Source: Pseudovibrio ascidiaceicola
GTDB taxonomy: Bacteria; Pseudomonadota; Alphaproteobacteria; Rhizobiales; Stappiaceae
Length of the DNA stretch: 52,003 nucleotides
Assembly: GCF_900114245.1 (NCBI RefSeq)
Contig: NZ_FOSK01000021.1
Location: 1-52,003 of the forward strand
Direction: 5' to 3'
In this document: positions 7,032 to 16,788 of the stretch, one piece after another
How positions within the stretch are numbered: the stretch's first letter is position 1
Layout of the letters: every line of letters begins with the position of its first letter
The notes under the pieces: generated by a model
The model's database searches: none
The model's input: the letters and a program-made list of their open reading frames with translations, nothing else
What the model was told of the DNA's origin: nothing
Position numbers and translations under genes: made by a program

Positions 7032-9740
7032 TTAAGCACTTTCGATATGATAAGCCTTTAAGCCTGCTTCCCTCTTAGGAGCGAGATGTGTATTTTCATA
7101 CTGAACTAATTTTATTCTTGGATCCTGTGATAAGATGGAATTGATAACATAATTTCTTTCAATCTGGGGTTTGTGTCTAGAACGGCCAGCAGCATCCATC
7201 GAACCCGGTGCCGCACGTATCGTATGCCCAGACTGAAAAAAATCAAATCCAACAAGGGATAACTCGCTAAACTGTTGTTTGCTTAGGTACTCAATCCAGA
7301 TCAAGCCCGAGGTTGGCTCCGACTTTAGTCTTCGCCTCAGTTCCCCGGTAATGCTTCCCTCTAGTCGCTTGACTTCATGTCGCATGATGAATTTGTGCGA
7401 AAGAAAATGAAGGCTTGAATGACACGCAACCGGCAACGCACCAGGAAATGCATTTGCAAAAAAATGCTGACGTGACTGATCTGCTGTTGAACAAGACCAT
7501 ATATCAGTCTTGCTACCTGTAGCTTGAATAGCTGTGTGTTTTTCCAGAGTACTTTGGGGTGCATCGGGCGATAAAACAGTATATTTCTCTAAACCGCTTG
7601 ATCGTTGATCCGTAAATTCTCCATAGACATGTTCTTTCGGAAACATTGCAGCTGTTGCATCAGAACGAACAAGATACGGGCATCCGAGGTTCATACGAAT
7701 AACAATTTCATGACCATCGATGAACAAGCCAAGTTTGTGCCGAAGAAGGCTTGATGCATTCCCAACTAGGATAACACGTTTATCTAAAAAGATATTTTCA
7801 TCCAAAACGGGTGAAAGCCGCTTATTTATTGCTCTAGCCACTACTTGCGCTATGTGTTTTCTAGTTACCTTCTTCACTCGATTTTGGGTAACATCATACC
7901 CCCCTGTAATCGCACCAATCACCTGTTTGATGGAACTTGCGGCTCCTTTTTTGACAACTCTAGAGCTACGTAATCCTTTCTTTCCAATCGATAACTCCTC
8001 AAGAAGAGACGACTGTACTTTGTTTTCGAGCAATCTGTCGGCAGTTGCGTGAAGACGGTCCTTTACCATAGGTTCATCGAGTTTGAGCCCGATATCATAA
8101 AGATACCAGGACAAGAACTTATCATAGCGCTTAAGATATTTATCTCGCGGCTCGCGCAGCAGTGAATCATAAGCAGTATCAATTTCCCTGTCCCCCAATA
8201 CGGGTGTAACAGCTTCGTCGTATACAGCTTTTCCAAAGGACATAACTGGCTTTTCGAGTAACATTGCTTCAAAGCCAACACCGCTGTTAATCACAGCGAC
8301 TACCTGTGCTCTATTAATAAGATCGTGAATGTGACCTGATCTTCGAAAATACACGTAGTCACTTGCCCACCTTTCTTTCAAAGTTGCATAGAAACTCGTT
8401 CGGTCTAATGGGTGAGGCCGAACCAAGATAGGAATTTTCCGACGCTCTGCAAACTCAGCAACTTGCGCGACAAAGTCTTCTTGTGAGCAGTTGGCGTGTA
8501 ATTCCAACGCCTCATCGCCAGGCATCTGCAAAGGGACCAAGATCTCAAAACTCGGTATTCTAGCTTCAGCAATTTTTCGCTGTGGCCCTTTCGTGATTTT
8601 GGCTTTCTTAAATTGAGTTTTGAATAGTGCTAGCCTCGGGTCAACCTTCACATTGCTATAAGCTCCGGAACCATTCCACAATGCGGAAGCTCCCCATCCC
8701 TCTTTTGAAGTGGTGAAGAGTAATGGCAAAAACTCTTGCATATAGAACCACAATCTTGGATCAGAAAGTTGCATGCGCGTTTTATGCGGAACGAATATTT
8801 TCTTAGCAAATGCGAGGCGGGCAATAAGTTGATCATTGATCTCCCATAGAGATAAGGGTATCACTCTGACATTTTGATGTTCTTGACGGCTTGTATCCGC
8901 GAGTAAAGCTGTTGCATATCGCCATCCCATACGATGGAGTTTAGAAAGACGTTCTACTCTGATTTTGGAACTACTATTGGCAAACGGCGTTTTTGTCTCA
9001 ATGTCCTGACGCAACATCAGAACAATCACAGATGGCTTGCGGTCTAAGTCATTAACAAGACTTAATGAGTGAGAGTTGGCAGCATGGGGAGACGAAATGT
9101 AGGGGGATACCGCATTTTCGTCCCAATATTTTCTTGGAAAGTCGACAACATTGGGGCTTGGTGCGATCAACTTGAGTTGTTTCATAAGAAAAGCACGGTG
9201 ATCCTCAGAAGACCAGCTATCGCAACCATCTGGAAGCTTTGATACCAAGGCTCTGGCAAACTTGGCCCCCTTGACGCTTGCTTGGAACCACATAGGCCGA
9301 GTTGGGGAGTAAACATCTTCTAGATTTTGTATGTTGGGAAAAGAAAGGTGAGTTCTTTGAAACTCTATCGGTAAAATCGTTAAATCACGAACCACTCTAC
9401 ACTTCAGATCCAATAATACGACAGAAAGTAAGGTGTTTCTTAGCAACCACTCGACCCCAAGATACGCGACTACTTCTTTGGAGAGTTTGTGTTTAGACAC
9501 ATCCAGATCAAGCACATATAGAATTGTCGAGAGAAGATTTTCACTGAAACATTTCAAGTGTAATCGCGCTTCCTCGCTCTGATCTGTTAGCAAAAAAACA
9601 AGTCGTAATCCTGGAGAATTTGCTTCACAGAATGCGATAAACTCCTTTGCATGGTCTTTGAACTCCTGACCACTACAAACAACAAGAATTTGCCAAAAGG
9701 AGTGATCTTGATTGTCAAAGCCGTATCGACGAAGCGACAT
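7032..9740 (-). CDS. Capsule-synthesis-like / GT29 sialyltransferase-like fusion protein
   Basis: A protein of 902 residues; the ATG at 9740 follows a GGGAG. The N-terminal part (about 230-570) resembles capsular polysaccharide synthesis proteins of the KpsS/KpsC type, with a phosphate-binding-like PILVRPHPLDR (437-447) and the block AVINSGVGFEAMLLEKPVMS (482-501). A basic linker follows (about 585-640). The C-terminal part resembles GT29 sialyltransferases: an L-motif-like VILVGNASSLLRHKLG...HEIVIRMN (656-684) and an S-motif-like PTSGLIWIEYL...LSLVGFDFF (809-835). The predicted role is cytoplasmic glycan assembly, possibly sialic acid or another nonulosonate transfer. No CMP-sialate synthesis genes are in the window, so the donor sugar is unknown. 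The protein is last in a minus-strand run with two other glycan genes; composition is AT-rich against the flanks. Confidence 0.75.
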   Translation of the reverse strand: MSLRRYGFDNQDHSFWQILVVCSGQEFKDHAKEFIAFCEANSPGLRLVFLLTDQSEEARLHLKCFSENLLSTILYVLDLDVSKHKLSKEVVAYLGVEWLLRNTLLSVVLLDLKCRVVRDLTILPIEFQRTHLSFPNIQNLEDVYSPTRPMWFQASVKGAKFARALVSKLPDGCDSWSSEDHRAFLMKQLKLIAPSPNVVDFPRKYWDENAVSPYISSPHAANSHSLSLVNDLDRKPSVIVLMLRQDIETKTPFANSSSKIRVERLSKLHRMGWRYATALLADTSRQEHQNVRVIPLSLWEINDQLIARLAFAKKIFVPHKTRMQLSDPRLWFYMQEFLPLLFTTSKEGWGASALWNGSGAYSNVKVDPRLALFKTQFKKAKITKGPQRKIAEARIPSFEILVPLQMPGDEALELHANCSQEDFVAQVAEFAERRKIPILVRPHPLDRTSFYATLKERWASDYVYFRRSGHIHDLINRAQVVAVINSGVGFEAMLLEKPVMSFGKAVYDEAVTPVLGDREIDTAYDSLLREPRDKYLKRYDKFLSWYLYDIGLKLDEPMVKDRLHATADRLLENKVQSSLLEELSIGKKGLRSSRVVKKGAASSIKQVIGAITGGYDVTQNRVKKVTRKHIAQVVARAINKRLSPVLDENIFLDKRVILVGNASSLLRHKLGLFIDGHEIVIRMNLGCPYLVRSDATAAMFPKEHVYGEFTDQRSSGLEKYTVLSPDAPQSTLEKHTAIQATGSKTDIWSCSTADQSRQHFFANAFPGALPVACHSSLHFLSHKFIMRHEVKRLEGSITGELRRRLKSEPTSGLIWIEYLSKQQFSELSLVGFDFFQSGHTIRAAPGSMDAAGRSRHKPQIERNYVINSILSQDPRIKLVQYENTHLAPKREAGLKAYHIESA

Positions 9741-9786
9741 GTTTGCATACTCCCGACGTAAAGGGATCTAACTAATTCGCTAAGAG

Positions 9787-10620
9787 TTAGCTGGCTATTT
9801 GCCACCAAACCTCCGAACGTTTTCGATAGAGATCTGAAGATTTGCTATGCCCAACATCCTTCCGAGTACCTTTCAGATGGTCCATGTAGCGTCCGAGCTC
9901 AGAATTCACGAAGACGTGGCCTGATGCCCATCGCGATCCGAGATGCTTAAACCGTACGCGTTTTTGGCGCTCAAATTGCTTCACTAGTTCCCAAAACACG
10001 TAACTGTCGTGAGACTCCTTAAAACGCAGGAATAAACCATCTGAGTAGATTTTCTTGAAAGAGTCTGCAAAATTCTTGATTTGAGGATGACGGAGGTTGA
10101 AATCGACCCATCCGCATTCGGGGCACCCTTTCCGGTTCAGATAAGCAGCCAACTCTCTCTTTAAAGGGGATAGCTTTTCCAGAAAAGTGAGAGGAATGGC
10201 GTCATGGGTTACAATATCTGCATCTAGCCAAATCAAGTGATCATAGATGTCTATTGATCGCTCGATGGCATCATGAATTGCGAATACTTTGTTCGAAAAC
10301 CTCACTGCATCCCATCTGAAACTCTTCTCCATGTCGGGCGCAACCGGATTGATGCCATTCGCAAACTTATTGCGAGAGTAGTCTTCTTTGAAAGAGACAA
10401 GATCATTGAGCACCTTACGCTGACTGAAGACAACAATATTCGGCGCATCAAATTCTACCTTGGCATCTTCAGCATACACAAATAGTTTCACCTCCTGAGG
10501 CCAGTATTTGATAAAGCTACGTAGAAAATTCTTGCCGTATTTCTCATATCCTTGTCGATTAAACGTAGTCACTGCTGCAAAACTGGCTATTCGTTTCTTC
10601 TTGATAGAACTAAGCCACAT
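9787..10620 (-). CDS. Nucleotide-sugar glycosyltransferase-like protein
   Basis: A protein of 277 residues from the ATG at 10620; the frame is open 24 codons further, but that extension lies within the preceding gene and lacks conservation-like character. It carries a GT-A-like nucleotide-sugar fold signature with a DxD metal motif (YDHLIWLDADIV, DAD at about 133-135). A conserved tail has HDSYVFWELV and SRWASGHVFVNSELG. It starts inside the last codons of the broken glycosyltransferase upstream (11-base overlap), which suggests translational coupling, and is followed after 46 bp by the 902-residue fusion. The acceptor and sugar are unknown. Surface-glycan synthesis is inferred from the neighbours. 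Confidence 0.7.
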   Translation of the reverse strand: MWLSSIKKKRIASFAAVTTFNRQGYEKYGKNFLRSFIKYWPQEVKLFVYAEDAKVEFDAPNIVVFSQRKVLNDLVSFKEDYSRNKFANGINPVAPDMEKSFRWDAVRFSNKVFAIHDAIERSIDIYDHLIWLDADIVTHDAIPLTFLEKLSPLKRELAAYLNRKGCPECGWVDFNLRHPQIKNFADSFKKIYSDGLFLRFKESHDSYVFWELVKQFERQKRVRFKHLGSRWASGHVFVNSELGRYMDHLKGTRKDVGHSKSSDLYRKRSEVWWQIAS

Positions 10621-11291
10621 TGGCTGGCTCCTCATCAACTGCGAAAAGAATTTGCTGTTTGTATTTAAGCCAATCAGTATTCTCATATGCACCGAAATAA
10701 GGCTTGCCTATAGTGTAATGGATTAGGGCGGCATTTGGGTTCTTCTCGTAAACGCCCACCAAATGGTTCCATTCCAGAGGCCAAGCACCAATGTCATCAT
10801 CACTTAATAGCCATTTGAACTGATGCGACTCTAAACCATTGCGTATGTTAACATATTCCTTAGTAAGATTCTCACATTTCGTGTCATTGAACAGCATTAC
10901 ACTCGACCATTTTTTCTCATATCGTGTCTGTAGGATTGCAGAAACCTTATTTTTTCTGATGGCGTATAATCATGCTTACAGAACATAACCGCATATTTAT
11001 CGTCGCGTAGCCCCCATAACTCTCTAATGTCTCGTCATAGTCCATGAAAATGCTCCATCCTTCATATTGAGAGAGATAAGGACCCAAGAACCGACTGAGC
11101 GAAAACTGCGTTGACTTTAGGGGATGTACTTCCCGCCAATATCCGTCTTTCAAATGAGACAATGCAATGGGTACGATCGCGACTGGTATAGTTGAATTTT
11201 GAATTATGGTCTGGCTAAGCATATGAAAGATTATTACTTCTCGGAGATCAAATCCAACAAAGATAGGAGCAACATTCCGCTGAAATCCCAC
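10610..11291 (-). pseudogene. Glycosyltransferase gene broken by a deletion and a frameshift
   Basis: Three frames together give one family-like protein. The first (from the ATG at 11291) reads IFVGFDLREVIIFHMLSQTI and ends in GWSIFMDYDE. A shift with loss of about 8-10 codons follows. The second frame reads DIRELWGLRDDKYAVMFCKH DYTPSE. One base then appears missing in a run of six A residues (about 10951-10956). The last frame reads QTRYEKKWSSVMLFND and GAWPLEWNHLVGVYEKNPNA. The deletion falls just after the FMDYD segment that normally holds the metal-binding acidic motif, so the product would be inactive even if the homopolymer shift were a sequencing error. It is the first gene of the minus-strand glycan run. 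Confidence 0.75.
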
Positions 11292-11527
11292 GACGAGCCC
11301 CTCGAATATAAAAAACCGTGAAACGCCTCAACTTGATTAGTTGCCGTATTGCCTATGTTCAACCCGCAAAATAAAGCTGATAGCAATAAGCCAATATAAA
11401 TCGTGGTAGTTACTATGCAAATTGATCCTAATATGATAACGCCAATAAAATTACAGGATCGTATCAGCGTTTTATATCGAACTAGACTATATTTATTTGG
11501 AGTTCACTTAAAGGGCATAAGTTAGCA
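11292..11527. promoter_or_regulatory. AT-rich divergent intergenic region of the capsule block
   Basis: This is the 236-bp gap between the minus-strand glycan run and the plus-strand methyltransferase. It is strongly AT-rich and must hold promoters for both directions. I cannot assign a specific operator. Confidence 0.4.
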
Positions 11528-12427
11528 ATGTTGACATTGAGCAAAAACTCCGAAACTTCACTGAAGGCAGCCTCAGGCGCGGATGAAACGTGGTCCGGAG
11601 AAAAGACCATTGAACGACTGAACGATTTAGAAAAACGAGTTCGTCAACTAGAGCGCAAATATAAGCAAGAATATTCGCCTGCAACAAGTTTACGTGCGCG
11701 CTCGATGGTTCAAAACTTTTGCAAACACTTAACCCCAATGGACCCCGTTGGCTTGTTTTTTGAACGGGTTGGTAGAAACCTCGACGGTGGCTATGTGATG
11801 GCAAAACACTATGCCGAATCTGGGATTGCTTATTCACTAGGTATCAAGTCAGACGTTTCCTGGGATATCGGCATGGTGGAACGCGGGTACAAAATTTTTC
11901 AGTACGATCATACGATTGATGCTTTACCTTTTGAACATCCCTACTTTAACTTCCGAAAGCAAGGTATTACCGGCGAAACATCTGCCCACGGAATGTTTTC
12001 ATCTTTATCAAGACAAATACAAGAAAATGATCATTTTAATGAAACAGAAATGATTCTAAAAATGGATATAGAAGGGCATGAATGGAGCGTGTTTAACGAC
12101 ATTGCAGAAGACAATATTCGCTGCTTTTCCCAAATTTTAGTAGAGATCCATGGCTTAAAAGATGTAGACAAACTCGTATGGCAACGAACTCGTCTGCCTG
12201 GTTTGGAGAAACTGGCAAAGACGCATCAAGTTGTTCATGTTCATGCAAATAACAACTCTGAACTCAGAATAATTGGCGGCTACCCAATCCCCACCACAAT
12301 GGAACTCACACTTCTACGGAAAGATATTTGTGACTTCAAACCGTGTAAGCGTAACTTTCCTACTGAAATAGACCAGCCTAATAACCCTAATTATGCAGAA
12401 CACATTCTAGGAACCTTCCAGTTCTGA
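11528..12427 (+). CDS. FkbM-like / Methyltransf_22-type methyltransferase
   Basis: A protein of 299 residues. A short coiled-coil (about 26-50, LNDLEKRVRQLERKY) precedes a SAM-dependent methyltransferase-like domain with FERVGRNLDGGYVMA (78-92), YSLGIKSDVSWD (102-113) and the hallmark LKMDIEGHEW (177-186), the acidic-Glu-His motif seen in FkbM-type enzymes. Such enzymes often O-methylate glycans or lipids. Its place beside a KpsC-type gene suggests modification of the capsule or surface glycan; the target is inferred only. The C-terminus (about 260-299) is polar and unassigned. The ribosome site is weak. It is followed after 69 bp by the KpsC-like gene, probably in one transcript. Confidence 0.75.
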   Translation: MLTLSKNSETSLKAASGADETWSGEKTIERLNDLEKRVRQLERKYKQEYSPATSLRARSMVQNFCKHLTPMDPVGLFFERVGRNLDGGYVMAKHYAESGIAYSLGIKSDVSWDIGMVERGYKIFQYDHTIDALPFEHPYFNFRKQGITGETSAHGMFSSLSRQIQENDHFNETEMILKMDIEGHEWSVFNDIAEDNIRCFSQILVEIHGLKDVDKLVWQRTRLPGLEKLAKTHQVVHVHANNNSELRIIGGYPIPTTMELTLLRKDICDFKPCKRNFPTEIDQPNNPNYAEHILGTFQF

Positions 12428-12496
12428 CAAAAACCCCTTTAACAATACTCATACATTGAGCCACTAGATCCTCTTGCTTCTAGGAGTGACAAGATT

Positions 12497-13633
12497 TTGC
12501 TGTTCTCGCTGAAAGTCAGAAGAAAATGGCGGAAACGCCTGAACAACTGGTATATTTCGTATACCGATCCACAATATTTCGCGGTAAAACTGCGCCTGCT
12601 GAAGCGACGCCTTAATAAAGTAGCACCGCGCCAACATATTATCCTGACCAACGTTCTACAATGGAAACGACGTGCCATAGCCGAATACTTTCTCGATAAC
12701 TTTGATCAAACTATTCATTTTGTCGAAAATAATACCTCTAAGATAGATATTGAGCGTTTTCTTCGCGACAAGACCGAGCCAATAGTCGCTGTATGGGGCT
12801 ATGGTGGCAACAAGCATCTGTTGAAAGCAGCTAAGAAAAAGAAATGGGAAGTTTGGCGACTGGAAGACGGGTTTATCCGATCTGTCGGTTTGGGCGTTGA
12901 ATATGCTCCTCTCGCCAGCTTTATACTGGACAAGACTGGTGGGCTTTACTTTGACCCCCGAGTGCCGTCTCAAGTGGAAAGAATTCTGAACGACACTATT
13001 TTTTCAGAAGAGCAGCGACAATTTGCTCGCAATTGTATAGCTGAAGTAACATCTAAAAACATCACCAAATACAACTTGAGTGAAAATGGTTGCAAGGACG
13101 TAAAACTACCGGACAAACCGCTAATTTTGGTGTTTGGTCAGTTTGAAGGGGACGCCTCCCTCAAATATGGAGGAGGACAGTTTAAACTGAACACCGATTT
13201 GATTGATCTGGCATTAATCGAAAATCCTGACGCTGCAATCATCTATCGTGAACACCCTGATATTACATCTGGGCTTAGACCTTCTAAATCAGATGTCACC
13301 CCATACCTTGATCGAATCCAATTGCTACCAAGCGATTACCCTGTCTGGCTTCACTTACCTAAGTTTGACAAAGTCTATGTGATCACTTCGTTGGCGGGTT
13401 TTGAAGCTGCAATCAGAGGTGCAAAAGTTCGCGTTGCAGGCTCCCCTTTCTATGCTGGATGGGGCATCACGCAAGACTTAGAGGAACATCCCCGCCGCAA
13501 GAAAGCACGCAGTGTTGAGGAAGTATTCTACGCAGCGTATCTGAAAGGAGCCATCTACCTGAATCCTGGAACGGGCAAAACAACAAACTTCGAGGACACT
13601 TTACAATATGTACAAGCAATGAAAAGACAATAG
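12497..13633 (+). CDS. KpsC-type capsule polysaccharide protein (Kdo-transferase-like), single module
   Basis: A protein of 378 residues with a TTG start at 12497 behind AGGAG. The motifs are those of KpsC-family enzymes: RLEDGFIRSVGLG (121-133), FGQFEGDAS (213-221), REHPD (251-255), TSLAGFEA (297-304) and PFYAGWGITQD (317-327). Characterised KpsC proteins carry two such modules and build the beta-Kdo linker on the lipid anchor of group 2 capsules. This protein is about half that length and holds one module, so it is either a single-activity relative or a split form. A first helix rich in Arg/Lys may bind membrane or substrate. No export ABC genes (KpsM/T/D/E) are present in the window. Confidence 0.82.
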   Translation: MLFSLKVRRKWRKRLNNWYISYTDPQYFAVKLRLLKRRLNKVAPRQHIILTNVLQWKRRAIAEYFLDNFDQTIHFVENNTSKIDIERFLRDKTEPIVAVWGYGGNKHLLKAAKKKKWEVWRLEDGFIRSVGLGVEYAPLASFILDKTGGLYFDPRVPSQVERILNDTIFSEEQRQFARNCIAEVTSKNITKYNLSENGCKDVKLPDKPLILVFGQFEGDASLKYGGGQFKLNTDLIDLALIENPDAAIIYREHPDITSGLRPSKSDVTPYLDRIQLLPSDYPVWLHLPKFDKVYVITSLAGFEAAIRGAKVRVAGSPFYAGWGITQDLEEHPRRKKARSVEEVFYAAYLKGAIYLNPGTGKTTNFEDTLQYVQAMKRQ

Positions 13634-14168
13634 CGCGGAAGGGCGACCCTCACAATGGCATCGCTAATTGCCTTTATGTTTTGACTCATTACATTTGGAA
13701 ACATCACTATAGCGTGGCAACTCTCTAAAATAGCTTTTAAGAAGCACGCACTGCTAATTTTGACATCCCATTAATTAAGCAACTGATTCTGAGAATAGAT
13801 GCGCTTTTTGAAATAAACTTTGCCAAGACCGGACAGCATGGTTTCATTAACATTTTCAGGGTCATTGTCGACACATATCATCCTGATTGCATTTCCAGTG
13901 ATTTTTGCTGTTTCAGGCACGCATTACCCCCCTGCTAGCAATATGATTGCACACCCTCGAGTGCTTCTCTTGCCTCGTTTCTTCGCCATCCTCCCTTCAA
14001 TTATACAGCCCACTCACCTTCCAACATCTTTGACTACTTTTGAACGCTTATACGCATAAAACTCCGTACTCCACACTCTCTGAACCTGCCTACATGCAAC
14101 ACTAATAAATTCTAATCTTGCGCGTTCTGGCACACCTCGCATTACTGTCAGCCTTATTGGGGGGAAGA
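13634..14168. other. Gene-free stretch between capsule block and decayed element
   Basis: In 535 bp I see no credible gene, tRNA fragment or terminator. A 79-codon frame at 13820-14059 has no family resemblance and no ribosome site. Confidence 0.4.
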
Positions 14169-15351
14169 GTGTCACGCCGACATCGCCTTACAGAAAAGGT
14201 CGCCCGCAATGCCACCCGTGGAGTTCATCAGTACCAGCTGTTTGACAGCGTGGTGCCCGGCTGTGCCTGGTAATTTACAATTCCGGCACCAAGACGTTTA
14301 ACGTGTCCTACCGCGTCAATGGCCGCCAGCATCGTTACACGATCGGCCAATGGCCTGCATGGAGTGTGGTTGCAACACGAGAGCGAGCCAAAAAAAATCC
14401 GCCGAGAGATTGAACTCGATTGTGACCCGCTGGGCAACCAGGAAGCAGAACGTGTTATCCAGCGTGTGAGTGATCTAATTGAGCGTTATATAGAAGGGCA
14501 CCTACCCAAACTTGCCGCTCGCAATCAGACGGACCAAATTTTCATGCTGAATAAATTGGTGCTGCCACAGTGGAAGAACCTTCTGGTGCACGGGATTTTA
14601 TCTGCGAACGTCAACAAGCTGCTCAGCGAAGTGGCCGCTGGGCGACATCGTCCTGCAAAAAAGCAAAACGCCGAAGCAAACCAAAATCCACACCGAGCCG
14701 CGCCAATCGTCTTGGCGAGATCCTACAAAAAATGTTTAACTTGTCGGTGCAATGGAAGATACGTATCGACAACCCTACGCAAGGGTTCCACAAGAGGACC
14801 GAGAATGCCTGCGTGCGCTTTCTATCCTTTAACGAGATCAACCGTCTGCCAAAAGCTCTTGAGAACAGCAAAGACAAACGCGGGGCTGATGTGATCCGCC
14901 TCTGCCCTCTCACAGGCTCACATCTTTGCGAAGTAAGATTTACCCATTTTGCGCAGTTCAACCTCGAACTGCTGACCTGGTTCAAACCAGCTACCTATAC
15001 CAAGCAGAAGCGTAGCCACCGCCTGCCCATATCTCCTGAAGTCGCGGATTTAGTCGCCAGGCGGCATCTGTCGTACCAAAACCCTGCCCCTGGCGGTTTC
15101 CGGGAGACGTTCCAGACAAACCCGTTCATGAAATGCGACGTTATTGGCAAGGCATCTTGAAACAGGCAGAGATCTGCGATGTCCTCATTCATGATCTGCG
15201 CCATACGTTTGCGTCTCTTCTTGCGTCTGGAGGCGCTTCATTGGGGGTGATCGGTAGGCTCTTAAGCCATACTCAGATGAATACTACACAGCGTTATGCC
15301 TATCTTATGATATCTCCATTTCGTGAAAGCGTCAATGCAGTTGCAGGTTAG
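14169..15351 (+). pseudogene. Tyrosine recombinase (integrase) pseudogene
   Basis: Family-like sequence is spread over several frames. It runs from a GTG at 14169 with GGGGA upstream (LTEKVARNATRG, then a TAA after GCAW), through TFNVSYRVNGRQHRYTIGQW, IRREIELDCDPLGNQEAERV and RFLSFNEINRLPKALE, to the catalytic end HDLRHTFASLLASGGASLGV, LLSHTQ and TTQRYAYL. The last segments keep the HxxR box, the second His and the nucleophilic Tyr. The first catalytic Arg (normally LTG.R..E) has become His in LTGSHLCEV. At least three frameshifts and one stop make it non-functional. It is about the length of a P4-type integrase (about 390 residues). Confidence 0.85.
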
Positions 15352-15412
15352 AAGACCGCCAAGTCGCGCCGACACACTCAGCAAGCTGTCTTTTTTGCAC
15401 CAACCTTGACTG

Positions 15413-16017
15413 CTAGTTCTCCCGAGCCGTTTTCAGTGTATGCCAAAGAGGCTGAATACGGCGACGGATAGTACTCATATCAGGCACCTCTCCGGCTGGA
15501 GAGACCCCAATAAGCCAGTCCAGCATCGCGCTGGCGAGCTCATTCAGGGTATTTGGGAGGCCTTGCGCAAACATATGGACATAAAGCTGTACCCGCATCC
15601 CTTCCCGGTCATACTTCAGTTCACGTCCACCCCGATTGCCATACCTGCCATCACGCTGACCAAGAACAAGCTTTTCTTCAAAACGATAAAGATCAGTCGC
15701 TGAAATCCAAAGCTCATCGGCTGTACCGCTAGGCTACCTTGGGCACGTAACATAAAGCTGTTCGGCACCTTTCTTGCGCAAAGGGATCATGCAGTGCACA
15801 AAGCAGGCACCCCCGCGGTTCCCAGTATTTTGAACAAATCCGATCCGCACAACTCCACCCTTCCACACACTTTTTGTGCCCCGCACACAACCATTGGCGC
15901 GCTGGTGACGAGACGAAATCGCCCCACGTCCGCCCAGCCTGCAATGGTGGCAACAGGAACGCCCCAACGCGCCTCAGCTTCAAAAACTGTGAAATACTCC
16001 TTTGATGGCAGAATCAT
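15413..16017 (-). pseudogene. Integrative-element accessory gene remnant (unknown family)
   Basis: The minus strand gives three linked frame pieces: EYFTVFEAEARWGVPVATIA (a probable HTH start) and SDLFKILG; then CMIPLRKKGAEQLYVTCPR ending in TAG; then, in the same frame after the stop, DELWISATDLYRFEEKLVLG and LLP-like tail PDMSTIRRRIQPLWHTLK. Together they describe a protein of about 200 residues with at least one frameshift and one nonsense codon. I recognise the style (small HTH-plus-unknown proteins of genomic islands) but not a named family. Its position next to the integrase and opposite strand fits a control gene. Confidence 0.5.
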
Positions 16018-16501
16018 TGGTTTCCCTCCTGTGGCATCCAGCTTCTATTGGGCCCCATCAAAGAACACATCACCGCATATAGTTCGCATTCAGCCTGCCG
16101 TATAGGTCAGGCTATTTCCAGAAAAACTTAAGACCTTTACCGACTAACAACAGGCCAACTTCTCTAATTAGTAAATCCAGCAGAGTTGATTTGACCAGGG
16201 CATCGATATTTTGAAACACTGAAAGTTTTTGCTGTAACTCGATCTCCAAAACTGGCCATTGATACCTATGAGATATTTCAGACTCTCAAGTACTTGCAGG
16301 AGCAGCTGCATCCCTTGGTTTGAGGCCACCGATACATCAGGGAGGGTGCCGGGGAGCACCTTCAGGAAGCGGTTCGATTGTCCTCAATAGGCGTTGCCTT
16401 AATGTTTGAGCACCTATGAACGCCCATACGCCCATTTGCCCTCCATGCTGAGCTTCTCCGCAAACTGTTTGAGCCCGAGCGGTTCTGCTTTGGAGGAGCA
16501 C
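16018..16501. other. Gene-free stretch inside the decayed element
   Basis: In 484 bp no frame of more than about 65 codons shows family resemblance. A ribosome site (GGAGGAG) at its right end belongs to the next gene. Confidence 0.35.
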
Positions 16502-16788
16502 ATGGAAGACAACATCCCTACCCCGGAACTCGAACCTCAACAGACACGACTCAGGGCCATCTTCGATGGTTGGATGACACGGGCTGAGCTTGCCAAGGAA
16601 CTCGACGTTTGTGTCAACACGCTGAGCCGCAGGCAGACCATGCGTATTAGTCTACCATGTGCGCGCACTCGACGGCGGATGTTTTATCGCTGGGAAGCTG
16701 TATTCGACTAGCTCAAGCAAAAGGAAATCCGTGAGAACAGGATTACCCATAAGCGTGCAAGCCATCACCTGGGCCTACGGGCGGGGTG
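16502..16788 (+). pseudogene. Excisionase-like HTH gene with an amber codon
   Basis: The ATG at 16502 follows a strong GGAGGAG. The product starts MEDNIPTPELEPQQ and holds a MerR/AlpA-like HTH: GWMTRAELAKELDVCVNTLS, then MRISLPCARTRRRMFYRWEA. A TAG at 16709-16711 replaces what is almost always Trp in the motif YRWEAVF-D-W-L; the frame goes on LKQKEIRENR to a TGA near 16788. Such proteins control excision of integrative elements. Truncation after 69 residues would remove the end of the recognition wing, so it is probably inactive. Confidence 0.6.

Noticed and set aside
13820-14059. A 79-codon hydrophobic frame as a small membrane protein
   Set aside because: No ribosome site, proline-rich low-complexity tail and no resemblance to any family.
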